DNA of 64,000 nucleotides from Debaryomyces hansenii CBS767 (Eukaryota; Ascomycota; Pichiomycetes; Serinales; Debaryomycetaceae): NCBI RefSeq assembly GCF_000006445.2, contig NC_006048.2, positions 2,108,001 to 2,172,000 on the forward strand, written 5' to 3'. Numbering within the stretch: the first letter of the stretch is position 1; each line of letters opens with the position of its first letter. The position numbers were made by a program, and so were the translations under genes. Positions 1-10,635 of this stretch are shown in pieces. The notes beneath the pieces were generated by a model. It saw nothing but the letters and a program-made list of their open reading frames with translations. It had not been told where the DNA came from and made no database searches.

Positions 1-856
1 GTTGTTTCGATCGTTAACGTGGTCTTACCTTGAACTGTAACCAAATTGTTGAGTAGAGCTGAAAAGTTGAAGCATAGAGATGATTTAAATTTTAAAAAAC
101 AATGTGACACAAAATTGTACGCTCGATGAGTTCACTATAACGATGCCATGGATGCCACAGAGATAGCCTTATGGTTCCATTGAAATATAGTTCGTCTTAG
201 TTTCTATAATTTGACTTACAAGTATGTATGTAGTGCAATAGAAAATTTTGACCACACTTGAATTATTACATTTATAATATTTTGAATATATCATGATAAT
301 TGCAAAAACTGGAAAACCAAAACAAAGCGGATACCTACAACAAAATTGAGCTACATATTTATTTATTACCAGCTTATAGATTTGGTAAATTAAACACTCA
401 GTAAATGAATGATGTCAAGCATATCAAAAATGTTGGACTAAATGAGGTATCTTGACTTACAGTATAACGACGTTTCGCCATGGTGCTCTTATCGTAAAAT
501 TTGAGACACCATAAACTATTATGGCTGCTATGAATATAGAATTTTCAAGAACATGCTGGTAAAATTGCTTCTTTATAAACTAATTCGTATCATTTTACCA
601 AAAATTGGAATAGACCTCGTCATTTGGGTGAAGATATCACTAAAATTAAAGTACATATCTTAATCTTACATCAGATTCTTTTTCATTTCTTCAAATATTA
701 ATAAATTCTGAGACACCTTTAGACAATGTTGCTTATTTTTTTAGCAATACAGAATACAAAGTTCATCCAGTACAGGAAAGAGACGAATATTATGTTCAAT
801 TAAAGTCCTACTTCGTTGTAGTTGTAGTTCTCGTATCGTGTGACTCGAAACTCATT
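1..856. other. gene-free AT-rich stretch at left edge
   Basis: There is no open reading frame of gene quality on either strand. The sequence is AT-rich with many stops in all frames, and nothing in it resembles a tRNA or a repeat. It lies downstream of the kinase-like relic on the minus strand and may hold further decayed sequence of the same origin. Confidence 0.5.
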
Positions 857-1372
857 TCAGCAAGCCCCAATATCAGAGGAGGTATTTTCATCACCTTCAT
901 CATTATGATTACTATCAGCTTTAACATTAACCGCAATCTGGCTTTCCTGTATATCTGTATTGGATTGGATAACATTTTCTTTCTTACTAGCAAAACTATT
1001 AACCCCGAATATATTATCAAGAGACTCAAAGTCATCCTGTTTGCTTTCGTCACTACATGGGTATTCCGATAATCCAAAGTCTATTAAGGTAATTTTACCT
1101 GCCTCTGAAACATGAATGTTGCTCTTCCTAATATCATTATGCGAGATTCTCAACAGGTGGAGTTCCTTGAGTCTCAATCTAATAAACTCATAAACCTTTT
1201 TTTCGTCCCACCTTTCCCTTGGTTTGTTTTTTTCCTAAATATTCAAATATATGCATTGGATGACTAGTAAGCCCATTCCAGTATCCTGGAACAAAAAGCT
1301 TTGGAAAATTCGAAGCAAACTGTGATTTTCAAATATTGAATCGCTTTAACAATTGGCTACATAATTCGTAAA
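857..1372 (-). pseudogene. decayed protein-kinase-like gene
   Basis: The minus strand encodes recognisable kinase core motifs in two different frames. The downstream frame (about 1240 to 857) carries HNDIRKSNI, a catalytic-loop form of HxDxxxxN, then about 15 residues later LIDFGLSE, the DFG motif, followed by an acidic Ser/Asn-rich tail. The upstream frame (about 1328 to 1210) carries NFPKLFVPGYWNG and then SHPMHIFEYLG, which looks like the hinge region preceding the catalytic loop. The two frames are out of phase; the break lies between two A7 tracts (plus-strand T runs at 1197-1203 and 1227-1233). An in-frame TGA at 1329-1331 interrupts the upstream part. No N-lobe with a P-loop or VAIK lysine was found. 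The pattern fits a degenerate kinase-like family of the kind scattered in yeast and fungal genomes rather than a conventional cellular kinase. That it is a pseudogene is inferred from the shift and the stop; a sequencing error cannot be excluded. Confidence 0.6.
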
Positions 1373-3622
1373 AGTTATTTATGAAGAATCAATGTGTTAT
1401 TTCATAACTTAATATAATGTCAATCGAAGAAGCCTCTAATAGAAACAGTTCTCTTGGACTGACTTGCAGAAAATCTCAGAGTGAAATGATTCAGATGCAA
1501 TGTCGTATTCTAGTAGCCTAGGCGTAAATATTCTTAATATAAGCATAATTTAAGTATTCAACAACAAAAAAGAATGAGTTTATGAAAATGGAATGCTATG
1601 GAATGGAATACGAGGACCAAATTTCAAACCAGTTTTGAAAGTCGCCTAATTAATTCGAACTGTTGAAGTATTTTAATTCTTTGTATGATTGCAAAAAAGC
1701 TGAATATGTAGCGACGGAAGCACTTAACTACACTTCAATTGGATACGAATTGACATGATATGACAGAATGAACAATTGTTTAGAAGACGAATGCCGTGGT
1801 TGTCTAGGAGTAAGCTGGAACAAATTAGGTGTAAAATGGGCCTTGATCTACGCACCCTTCGCATTCCAATAGGCGACTTCAGATGATCTGGGTTACATAA
1901 AAAATAACAGGTTATTTGCTCGTATACCTGATGTTGAATAAGGGAGACCAAGCATAGCGCATACCCGACTCGGCCGTTATTAGCTTCGTTTCAAGAAATG
2001 GCGTCGATGTCACTTCGATGTCCATCTCCTCCTTGTGAAACAGATGTTTCACTCATCTATTTGTGCATTCTGCAAGGTGGAACGGTATGATACTTCGTCG
2101 TAAACCACGTACAAACGATGTGCACACAATTTGGAGATCTTGAAACACACCCCTATACCTAATACGAGCTAACGGTATGTGGGCCGTAAGGTAGTATCAC
2201 CATAGTAATTTTCATGCACACAATCAAAATACATCCTCGACTATGTATGGGGATGAAAATATGGCTTTGAACTGTAATACAGACTCATGAAACTAGAGTT
2301 TGTGGGGCAAGGTGCCTGTCACACCAAACTACACGATTAATATTGTCGTGACGATAGTTTAATTGCGTTCTCAGGGGCACCAAGCCACATTTGTGCGCAT
2401 CCATTTGAGCACGACCATTGGTGATCATTGGCTCGTTGAATTAGTCCATACAATTACCACCTTTTCTCGCAATTATCGGCTTGGTCGCATAGTAGATTAT
2501 GGTACATTTCGGAGTTTGCTAATATCTAGTTTATATACACGCAAGTTTGTAGTCTTTACCATATACGGTTAGGATTGGACCTCAACTATCACCATGGACC
2601 ACTTGCTCATCATGTGCTGGTCGATACACCTACCCAAGTAGGTATCTGTGGAATCGTGTATCTAATATGCAAGTTAGTCACTCCGGTTTTCTGATCTTAT
2701 TGCTCATTAGTAATCCTTCTACTAATCTACTACATAACATAGTGATACTAGTAGATTATCCCGGCAGTTACTAGTCTAGTATATATAACTAAATATAGAT
2801 AGCTGTACGTGTATAATCTTGCGCTTACGAATGCTTCTGTGTCCGATCCCATTCTATAAATATCTGCAATCACCTGTTACACCTTTTTCTCAGTGGAGTA
2901 CTATTGCACCCCATTCGTTCTCTACTAATGTTTCCTCATGCGTCGCACAAACCCTTATTATCCTGTCTTGATCTGAAAATATCTGTTGTGCTATATTTCC
3001 TATTGTTTCTATTTATGCTCACCAAATATTTTTTAATATACTGAATATTCGAACGTATAATATGTGGAGACATTCTCACCTTCACCTAAGTCTTCACCCT
3101 ATATCTTGCCTCGAACTCTGTGCCATCACCATCTACATCATTATCCCTATCTCCTACATCTGACATAGTTTTTCGTCTATACTTTCTCCATCGCCACCTC
3201 AAACAAGTTTGTACCCGCAGCATTCCCCGTATTGATCACTTTACGTAACGCACGTATGCATTCGACAAGTCCTTTACAATTATGATGTAATAATAGTAAA
3301 CATGACACAAAAATATTATAAAAAAAATTGCGTGGTTCCCCTCTCCCAATTATATATATATGGCCAAAAAGACCAAATAATGACGGAGAATCAGGAAAAA
3401 CAACCATGACTCTAATACTGGTATGTATCTATTTTTGATATATTTTGGTCAAATGGGATTCAGTGGGGGATAAAGGAATGGGAATTGATGTATGTCAAGG
3501 ATATACCTTGAAATATGGGGAATCAGGACCAATGACGGTAGATCGGAACGATTTTACTAACCCAGCGGCAGAATCTTAGGAAGCTTTTTTCAGATAGAAA
3601 TGAAATAACAGCGGAGTCAGAT
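1373..3622. other. 2.2 kb region without a convincing gene
   Basis: Only short ORFs occur, and none has a recognisable domain. Base composition is more mixed here than in the flanking intergenic DNA, and several ORF scraps of 60-76 codons exist (minus 1724-1951, plus 2363-2572, minus 3177-3407). This fits decayed coding sequence or an old element, but I cannot name one. The last 200 bp is presumably the RCK2 promoter. Confidence 0.4.
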
Positions 3623-5419
3623 ATGGGAGATATGGTAAACGAGAAGAGAAGCAGTGAGGTGGGTGTAAAGGAGCAAGATAAGAATGGCCAATATAGTAGT
3701 CAGAACGGCTGTTCGGCGGTCAAGATGAGCATGGGAGATGATTCAGAAGAAGAGGATGGGGTGCTGTATGGCGATTTACCGACGGAATATCGATTAGTGC
3801 ATAAACTTGGAGAAGGGGCGTTTTCGGCGGTTTACAAAGCGGTATACGAGCCCACGGGACGTCCGGTAGCCATCAAGATCATCAACAAAGCCAACTTATC
3901 TGGAAAACAAATAGCCAACATCCACAACGAAATCAACATCATGAAGCGCTTGAGCCACCCCAATGTGCTCCGGTTGGTGGACCTGTTTAACAACGACGTG
4001 CATTGTTACATTGTGTTAGAGTACTGCGACGGGGGCGAGATTTTCAACAAGATCATCGAGTATACTTACTTCAGCGAGGACTTGTCGAAGTTTATATTCT
4101 CGCAACTTTTGTCGTCGGTGGACTACTTGCATTCGATCGACATTGCCCACCGGGACATCAAACCAGAGAACTTGCTTTTCAGCACGATTCCGTACAACGA
4201 ACGATCTGTCGAAGAGTTTGAGAAGCACAAACGGGCCTCCGATGACAACACTAAGGTTGACGAAGGCGAATTTGTCGGTGGTGTCGGCGGCGGTGGCATT
4301 GGCATAATCAAGTTGGCCGATTTCGGATTGGCAAAGCAGCTCAGACCTTCCAACACCATGGGCTCCAACTTGAAAACTCCATGCGGTACAGCTGGCTATA
4401 CTGCGCCGGAGGTCATCACCTGCAATGGTACTAAAATGAAAAGATTTCCCAACAAGCAGTCCCAGAGACACTTTTATTCCAAAGCTGTTGATATTTGGTC
4501 GTTGGGGTGTTTTCTTTACACTATACTATGCGGATTTCCTCCATTTTATGATGATGATCACCACCAGTTGACTATGAAGATTTTGAACGGTGATTATGTT
4601 TTCTTGAAGCCTTGGTGGGATGAGGTAAGTTTAGATGCTAAGGATTTAATTTGTAAGATGTTGACTATAAACCCCGATGATAGAATTACCATCAAGGAAA
4701 TTTGGAATCACCCATGGATAAAGGATTACTATGACCCACAATCGCCTAGTTATTTCGATTCATGTGATGCTGAGCATGTAGAATATTCTGGTGAAACCGA
4801 TCACCTCAAGCCAATGGATATCATTAGTAACGGGTCAAATAGTCATTTCAATGCCGACTTAATGTCTCCTAGAGCTGAAGCGATCAAAAAGGTGTTCAAT
4901 AACCCGGCAATGTCCAATTCAAGAACAAGTAAATTCAAACAGCCAGCTTCATCGGTGCAGTTTAGTATAGACGACTTGCAAGACTTGCTGATCCACGATA
5001 AGAAGACATTACCTAAGAGTCCTCTTCCAGCCAAAAAGGAATTCGGTAAATTTGCGTTCAAAGATGTGTTTGATGGTAACAAGACAGTGATTAACGAGAA
5101 TGACGAATATGAAGAAGATTCAGAAGACTCAATCAACGATCTTGATGAAAGCAGTGATGAATTGCATGATGAGTTGACCAGTCTCGACAAATTCTCTGTT
5201 AAACAACTTGAAAGTCAACGGTCATCAATAAAATCAAATTCATCTGATGACGACAATTCTCTTCATGATGATTACAATGAAGATTATCAAACACGGTCTA
5301 GTTCTATTATTAGTGGTATCAATGGCGACTACAAGTTTACATTGAATTTAAATGACTCAAATTTATTGAGAAGAAGATCTTCAACTGTGAAATCAAACAA
5401 ATCCTTGGCAACTGATTGA
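3623..5419 (+). CDS. RCK2: RCK1/RCK2-type serine/threonine kinase (MAPK-activated)
   Basis: This 598-residue protein resembles Ca2+/calmodulin-dependent kinases. The kinase domain covers about residues 56-367: P-loop GEGAFSAVYKAV (63-74), VAIK lysine 85, HRD at 176-178, DFG at 233-235, and APE after TPCGTAGYT. Between HRD and DFG is an insert ending in a Gly-rich segment (VGGGGIGI), which as I recall is characteristic of yeast Rck1/Rck2 and distinguishes them from Cmk1/2. In S. cerevisiae Rck2 is activated by the Hog1 MAPK and acts in osmotic and oxidative stress, partly by damping translation elongation. The C-terminal 230 residues are acidic and Ser-rich, with RRRSS near the end, and are probably the regulatory tail holding MAPK docking and phosphorylation sites; that part is inference. 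Total length is close to Sc Rck2 (about 610). Residue 121 is encoded by CTG. The gene converges with GRX5. Confidence 0.92.
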   Translation: MGDMVNEKRSSEVGVKEQDKNGQYSSQNGCSAVKMSMGDDSEEEDGVLYGDLPTEYRLVHKLGEGAFSAVYKAVYEPTGRPVAIKIINKANLSGKQIANIHNEINIMKRLSHPNVLRLVDLFNNDVHCYIVLEYCDGGEIFNKIIEYTYFSEDLSKFIFSQLLSSVDYLHSIDIAHRDIKPENLLFSTIPYNERSVEEFEKHKRASDDNTKVDEGEFVGGVGGGGIGIIKLADFGLAKQLRPSNTMGSNLKTPCGTAGYTAPEVITCNGTKMKRFPNKQSQRHFYSKAVDIWSLGCFLYTILCGFPPFYDDDHHQLTMKILNGDYVFLKPWWDEVSLDAKDLICKMLTINPDDRITIKEIWNHPWIKDYYDPQSPSYFDSCDAEHVEYSGETDHLKPMDIISNGSNSHFNADLMSPRAEAIKKVFNNPAMSNSRTSKFKQPASSVQFSIDDLQDLLIHDKKTLPKSPLPAKKEFGKFAFKDVFDGNKTVINENDEYEEDSEDSINDLDESSDELHDELTSLDKFSVKQLESQRSSIKSNSSDDDNSLHDDYNEDYQTRSSSIISGINGDYKFTLNLNDSNLLRRRSSTVKSNKSLATD

Positions 5420-5792
5420 TCGATATCTTGTCCAGCTGTATCTGGATCTGCTCATACCTGGTATAGGGAGATCCTAGAATCGGGAAATATATTCAATAGC
5501 ATTCATTGATGTAAAATGCAAAGTAACGTGTGATAAATCGTTGTCATTTGCATGTTTGTTGAATATGTATATATTTTTGTATATTTATTAAGGTTGAGGT
5601 TCATTTCTTGTGTATTATCTATTATGTATGGTTATAATATATTTTGTTAAATTTTACTAAGTTCAAGTAGAGTAACGTAATTGGTGTAGATTGTATTATT
5701 CGACTAAAAAATGTTTTCATTCTTTTTCATATAAATAGCAGATCAGGATTACAAATTTTCGGGTTGCAAGACAATATTAACAGTATATACAA
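5420..5792. terminator. shared 3' region of RCK2 and GRX5
   Basis: This is 373 bp of very AT-rich DNA between two convergent stop codons. TATATA- and TTTATT-rich stretches such as those at about 5565-5600 and 5635-5660 are typical yeast 3'-end processing signals. No gene is seen. Confidence 0.5.
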
Positions 5793-6321
5793 TTAGCTTC
5801 TTTCGTTTGGTTGAATATTAGCAGATGTTGTCTCTCCTTCTTCCTCAGGGATTAAACATTCGTTAGCTTCTAATAAGTCGCTTAACTCACCGGATTGTGC
5901 CATGGACATGACAATATCACACCCACCAACAAATTCCTTGTTAACATATAACTGTGGAATAGTTGGCCATTCACTGTATTCTTTAATTCCATCTCTTAAT
6001 TCGGGATCCTCTAAGACATTGTAAGCAGCAAACTTTTCTGGATCCACACCTTGTTGTCCCAACATTTGAATAGTAGCTCTTGAAAAGCCACATTGTGGGA
6101 ATTCAGGAGTACCTTTCATGAACAAGACAACCTTTGAGCTCCCCACAGCCCTATCGATAGCATCTTTAATTTCGGTTGAGATGAATCTACCTTGCTGAAT
6201 AAAAGGAGTTCTGATTACTGGTTGCGCCTTTAAATTTTTTGGTTAGTATTAACTCAACTAATAAACGACGTGAACAAGTTATACTTACGAATCTAGTATT
6301 TAATAGAGCCCTTCTGAACAT
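5793..6321 (-). CDS. GRX5: mitochondrial monothiol glutaredoxin Grx5 (two exons)
   Basis: Exon 1 is 6321-6289 (11 codons, [11 protein letters not shown]) and exon 2 is 6227-5793, giving 155 residues against 150 in S. cerevisiae. The glutaredoxin domain has the monothiol active site CGFS within [13 protein letters not shown], the WPTIPQLY cis-proline segment and the GGCDI glutathione-binding motif. Grx5 binds a glutathione-coordinated [2Fe-2S] cluster and passes it on during mitochondrial Fe-S assembly. The basic, acid-free N-terminus looks like a matrix targeting sequence and is split by the intron, so the ORF without exon 1 would lack its presequence and have no ATG at that end. Donor GTAAGT, branch TACTAAC and an AAG acceptor are all visible. 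The family assignment is very secure and the gene model is strong, with the unusual acceptor as its only weak point. Confidence 0.95.
6228..6288 (-). other. GRX5 intron (61 nt)
   Basis: The donor GTAAGT lies at 6288-6283, the branch point TACTAAC at 6248-6242, and the acceptor is AAG ending at 6228. The intron is phase 0 between codons 11 and 12. The next AGs downstream (CCAG, TCAG) would put exon 2 out of frame, so the non-YAG acceptor appears to be the functional one. Confidence 0.9.
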
Positions 6322-6738
6322 TTTATGTGTAACGTATTGTAGAATAATTGAAAGTTCATCTTCCATTTATTTTTATTCGATTACTCATCTAAAGTTTATA
6401 CAGGCCTTATTGGCTGATACTATTAGCACCAAACTAAGAGACGCTTATAGCCTCTAATTAGTATACATTCACACTAACCTAACATAATTAGGCTATAATG
6501 TTATCTATGAGCTATTGCAGGCGATTAAACTGAATAATCAATCTTCAAGGTATTGTATATCCATATTAGAGGCTTTAATTTATATGCATAAATTCATTCT
6601 TAATAGCGGGGGGTTGCAAAATTAAAGCTTCTAACATAAGAGAAAGCTACCAGGATCTTTTACTATCGTTCAGTTATTAAGTTTATTATAAATAAATTAT
6701 TAATTATTAAAAATGTTTAGTATAAAACATATAAAATT
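6322..6738. promoter_or_regulatory. GRX5 upstream region
   Basis: This 417 bp region lies between the GRX5 start and the 3' end of the ABC transporter gene, both on the minus strand. It must hold the GRX5 promoter and the transporter terminator. A G6 run occurs at about 6608-6613. I recognise no specific site. Confidence 0.4.
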
Positions 6739-9700
6739 CTAAACGCAAAGCTTTAGCCTGGCGTAGGCTGATCCTATTGCAACCAATCTATAAATTATTA
6801 AACAGGCAACTAATCCACCAAAGTAAGCACCTAAATTAATGTCCAAGTTATAGTATTCTAAGACATTATCACCAGTATCTAACGTACAAGTGCCTAAAGC
6901 ACATTCGAATTGTTGATTCTCGAAACCTAATTTTGCACAAGTTCCAACCGCGTATTTCATTGGATTGATATAATTCCATGCTTTGAAAAACTCAGGCATA
7001 TGTAACGACATAGTACCTCCCATGAAGATAGCAATAACAATCACGGACGCTAAAATATTAATGGCTAATCCGAGATGCGTGAAAATACTTGAAACAAGTA
7101 TTCCCAACGATTCACCACAATTAATCGATACAAAACCAGTAAAGAACATACTGAAAAACATTCCCGGTGTTCTCGGTAAACCGACTCCAAAAACTAGCAA
7201 TACGGCAAAGAACAAACACGGAATAATTTCGGTTGGTAATTCATTTAATAAGTATGATAAATTGAATTCCAATGGGCCATATATTCCATCTTTGTACTCT
7301 TGATAGAAAAGACTTCTTTCTACTGGGTATAAGGTGACGTTGTTAAAAAAACCAATAAAATATAAATTTAATACCTCCTGTATCAAACCCAATCTATTGC
7401 TTACACCTTCTTCTGTATTTCTTAACGGCGCAAAATATAATGTATGTACAATAGTCAAGAATATAGTCTGCCCAGCTCTTGCGATCAAAACATCTTTAGA
7501 CCTCACGGAATTGATAAATTGACGTTTAGTAATGACTGGAAAAGTCACAAAGAAAGGTTGCTTCTTATGTTGGTATTTCTCAAGATCGATTGTTTCATTA
7601 ACTAATACAGAATTTGTATTTGAAGATTGTTTCATTTCCCATCTATTAACCAAATAGTTAATTCTTGACTGAGTAGCCGTATTATCTTCTTCCAAGCTTT
7701 GAGAGACTACATCTAAAATATGGTCGGCAATGTTCTTATCATTTGGTAATGGATATCCTGCATCAGCCAAATATTTCTTAATAGATATTGTGCTCCCATT
7801 GAAAACTGGTCTGCCACCCCTAGCTAGTAATAAGACAGATCCAAATTTATTGAACATGTCTTCATTTGGTTGATGGATTGTCATAATTACAGTTGTGCCA
7901 TAAACTTCAGCAAGATTATCCAATAAACCTAGAACGGAAACTGAAGTAGTTGAATCAAGACCTGAAGTAGGCTCATCCAAAAAAAGAATCTTAGGTTTAC
8001 TTAACAATTGAATCGCAATCGAAACTCTTCTCTTTTCCCCACCAGAAATACCCTTAACAGACTCTGATCCAACCAAAGTTTCTGCACAATCATTTAAGCC
8101 CATAGTTCTAATCAATGTGTTAATAATTACTGGGATTTTATGATGATCTTCGTGAGAAATTCTTAACTTTGCTTGATAATATAATGTTTCCCGAACTGTT
8201 AAACTAGATATTAAAGAATTATCCTGTTGAGATACATATGCAGATATCAGAGATAATTCCTTATTCGTGATATATTGGGAGTCGTTCAACCTGATATTTC
8301 CATTAGATCTAAATTTGGAATTTTTTGATAATCTGTTAGAAAGAAAATTCAATAATGTAGTTTTACCTCCACCAGAAGGACCCATGATAACATTGACCTT
8401 ATTGGCCTTGAAATGGGCAGACACGTTGTTCAATAATTGGTGCTCGCCGCTTATTTTCCTTATTATCATAAATTTGTTTTCTTGAAGTACAACAGACAAG
8501 CTAATATTCTGTATATGAATATGAATATCTTGATCAGTCGATACTAATGAGGCCTTTTCAAGATCTCTTTGAGCGGAATTATCATTTTTCTGTAAACGAG
8601 TATTTTCAAACTTGACATTGCTCTCTGCCTCATTCCCTTCCTCATTCTCTTCTTCACCACCAATAGTATTTTCCTTAGTTTTTGCCACAGCTAGATCACG
8701 ATTCTTGAAGCGAAAGGCAAGTCCAGTCAAGATATAAAATCCAACAACCCAGGCAAATAAAATACAAATTGGTTCAGTAATCCATCCTTGAGGGAACCCT
8801 AGAACACCCAACTGGTAATTGCCAGAGTATTCCTCACATCTGCTATCAGCATCATCATATGGGCATTCACCCATCCAATTTGTATATTGGTTAGCAGTCA
8901 ATGCACCAAACGCATACCAGAAGTAGGCAATGTATTTTGTCCACCTCACATAAACAGGCATTGTTGCAGCATTAACAAAATAACCACATGCACTGTTTTG
9001 TAATTGATATATAACCATTAGAATCAACGCTGAAATTGAAAAATCCATTGAAAGGGAAAATGCAAGCATAGCTGTTGCCATTCCACAAAATTCAGTCAAA
9101 AGTGTAATTGCAAAATAGATAAAAAAATAAGAAGCGTCATTGTTACCCTCTTCGTTAGTTAATCTTAATCCCCACATGAAATACGATATCACTGCAAAGA
9201 GAACAGATATTGGAAAATCCTCTAATAAGAATTTTCCTAACCTTCTAGAAATAATAAACCCAGTAATACTGACGCAATTTTCATTGTATTCCCGGAAGAA
9301 AAATGTACCATCGGCGGCCCATAATCTCTCTATTTCAATGAACATGAAAGAAAAACCAATAATTTCCAACATAACATAAAGACTTGAAGTGATAGATCTA
9401 ATACCCGCCAAATCAGGTTTTGGTTTATAGAACATCCAACCACAAGCGATTGCTAAGAGAAGACATACAAAATTGATAGCAAATAACGAAGCCGTATCCC
9501 TATATGATAAAAGGAATGTTCTTCTAGTCAGAACAATGATTTCCTGTAAAAAAGAAATTCTGTCTTCCTTACCTTTATCAAACAACTTAATGTTTTTCTC
9601 AAAGAGCTTCTTTACTTCATTCGAAGACAACATCTCTTTATTTTCTTCTGTATTAGAGTATGCTTTCCACGATTCGACTAAATTGTCAATTCTTCTAGAA

Positions 9701-10635
9701 GTAATATTTTCCATCTCTTTAGACGAAGTATCTTTGACAGATAAGTCCATAATATACTCCACAAAATTAGATGATTTCATCTCCGTTTGCTCACCATTTT
9801 CATCTCTCACGGAGGCGAAATAACTACCACTATCAATCAAGCTACCAAAGTATACAACCCTGCCACCCCTCGTTAATAAGCATATTTTATCAAACAAAAC
9901 AGTGATTTCCAGTCTTGGTTGATGGATAGATAAGATAATAGTGATACCAAATTCTGGAGATGCAAGTTTTCTTAAGACTTGCAAAAGCTTCAACGAACTA
10001 CTCGTGTCCAAACCTGTTGTGGGCTCATCCAAAAATAACATAGATGGCTTACTCAATAACTGAATCGCCAATGACACTCTTCTTTGTTCTCCCCCAGATA
10101 AGTTAGTACTATAAGTGGAAAATGACAGGATAGTTTCGTCACGTATTGGTTGTAATTCTAATGTAGTCAATAACGAATTTACTAATTCTTCTTTCTCATA
10201 TTTCGTTGCTGTGGGAGGTAATCTTAAGTCTGCTTGGAACATTAATGTTTCGTACACTGTCAATCCTGGCAAAAAGATATCAGTTTGTAATAAGTATGCA
10301 TTCCTGACTTTTCTCTTAGTATTCCCTTTATCGCCTACTATGTATTCGACCGACCCAGAAAAAGATAGGTCATTATTCTTAATATTGGTTCTCTGCGAGA
10401 GAGTGTTCAACAATGTGGTTTTTCCACTTCCTGAACCACCCATTATAGCCATCAACTCGCCGCTTTGCAACTGAAATGAAACATCATCCAAAATCTTTTT
10501 ACCGCCTTTAGATTCACCTGTTGCTTCTACATCATCGGTCTTCTTGTCACTATTCTTGACTCCTACTGTTAAATTTTTCACAGTAAGACTGACTTTGTCA
10601 TCTGTGTTCACTTCTAAAATGTTCGATTCGATCAT
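6739..10635 (-). CDS. full-size ABCG-type transporter, YOL075C-like
   Basis: This 1298-residue protein has the reverse NBD-TMD-NBD-TMD order of the ABCG/PDR class. NBD1 has Walker A GGSGSGKTT (66-74), signature LSGGEQRR (179-186), Walker B LFLDEP (200-205) and the H-loop SIHQP (about 236-240). NBD2 has Walker A GPSGGGKTT near 750, signature ISGGEKRR near 868 and Walker B LFLDEP near 887. Both sites keep the canonical residues, unlike Pdr5-type pumps, in which one site is degenerate. Hydrophobic blocks at about 375-640 and 1060-1298 are the membrane domains. Length and arrangement match S. cerevisiae YOL075C (1294 residues), a poorly characterised transporter probably of the vacuolar or plasma membrane. 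Substrate is unknown; lipid or drug transport is only inferred from the class. ATG at 10635 gives MIESN. Confidence 0.9.
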   Translation of the reverse strand: MIESNILEVNTDDKVSLTVKNLTVGVKNSDKKTDDVEATGESKGGKKILDDVSFQLQSGELMAIMGGSGSGKTTLLNTLSQRTNIKNNDLSFSGSVEYIVGDKGNTKRKVRNAYLLQTDIFLPGLTVYETLMFQADLRLPPTATKYEKEELVNSLLTTLELQPIRDETILSFSTYSTNLSGGEQRRVSLAIQLLSKPSMLFLDEPTTGLDTSSSLKLLQVLRKLASPEFGITIILSIHQPRLEITVLFDKICLLTRGGRVVYFGSLIDSGSYFASVRDENGEQTEMKSSNFVEYIMDLSVKDTSSKEMENITSRRIDNLVESWKAYSNTEENKEMLSSNEVKKLFEKNIKLFDKGKEDRISFLQEIIVLTRRTFLLSYRDTASLFAINFVCLLLAIACGWMFYKPKPDLAGIRSITSSLYVMLEIIGFSFMFIEIERLWAADGTFFFREYNENCVSITGFIISRRLGKFLLEDFPISVLFAVISYFMWGLRLTNEEGNNDASYFFIYFAITLLTEFCGMATAMLAFSLSMDFSISALILMVIYQLQNSACGYFVNAATMPVYVRWTKYIAYFWYAFGALTANQYTNWMGECPYDDADSRCEEYSGNYQLGVLGFPQGWITEPICILFAWVVGFYILTGLAFRFKNRDLAVAKTKENTIGGEEENEEGNEAESNVKFENTRLQKNDNSAQRDLEKASLVSTDQDIHIHIQNISLSVVLQENKFMIIRKISGEHQLLNNVSAHFKANKVNVIMGPSGGGKTTLLNFLSNRLSKNSKFRSNGNIRLNDSQYITNKELSLISAYVSQQDNSLISSLTVRETLYYQAKLRISHEDHHKIPVIINTLIRTMGLNDCAETLVGSESVKGISGGEKRRVSIAIQLLSKPKILFLDEPTSGLDSTTSVSVLGLLDNLAEVYGTTVIMTIHQPNEDMFNKFGSVLLLARGGRPVFNGSTISIKKYLADAGYPLPNDKNIADHILDVVSQSLEEDNTATQSRINYLVNRWEMKQSSNTNSVLVNETIDLEKYQHKKQPFFVTFPVITKRQFINSVRSKDVLIARAGQTIFLTIVHTLYFAPLRNTEEGVSNRLGLIQEVLNLYFIGFFNNVTLYPVERSLFYQEYKDGIYGPLEFNLSYLLNELPTEIIPCLFFAVLLVFGVGLPRTPGMFFSMFFTGFVSINCGESLGILVSSIFTHLGLAINILASVIVIAIFMGGTMSLHMPEFFKAWNYINPMKYAVGTCAKLGFENQQFECALGTCTLDTGDNVLEYYNLDINLGAYFGGLVACLIIYRLVAIGSAYARLKLCV

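Noticed and set aside
2363..2572. 69-codon plus ORF in the gene-poor left end
   Set aside because: Starts with TTG and matches nothing I know; possibly a scrap of an old element, but no evidence.
2690..2960. LTR-like look: TAGTAGATT/CTAGTCTAG repeats, then TATAAATA and a C/T-rich stretch
   Set aside because: No TG...CA ends, target-site duplication, or second copy could be found in the window.
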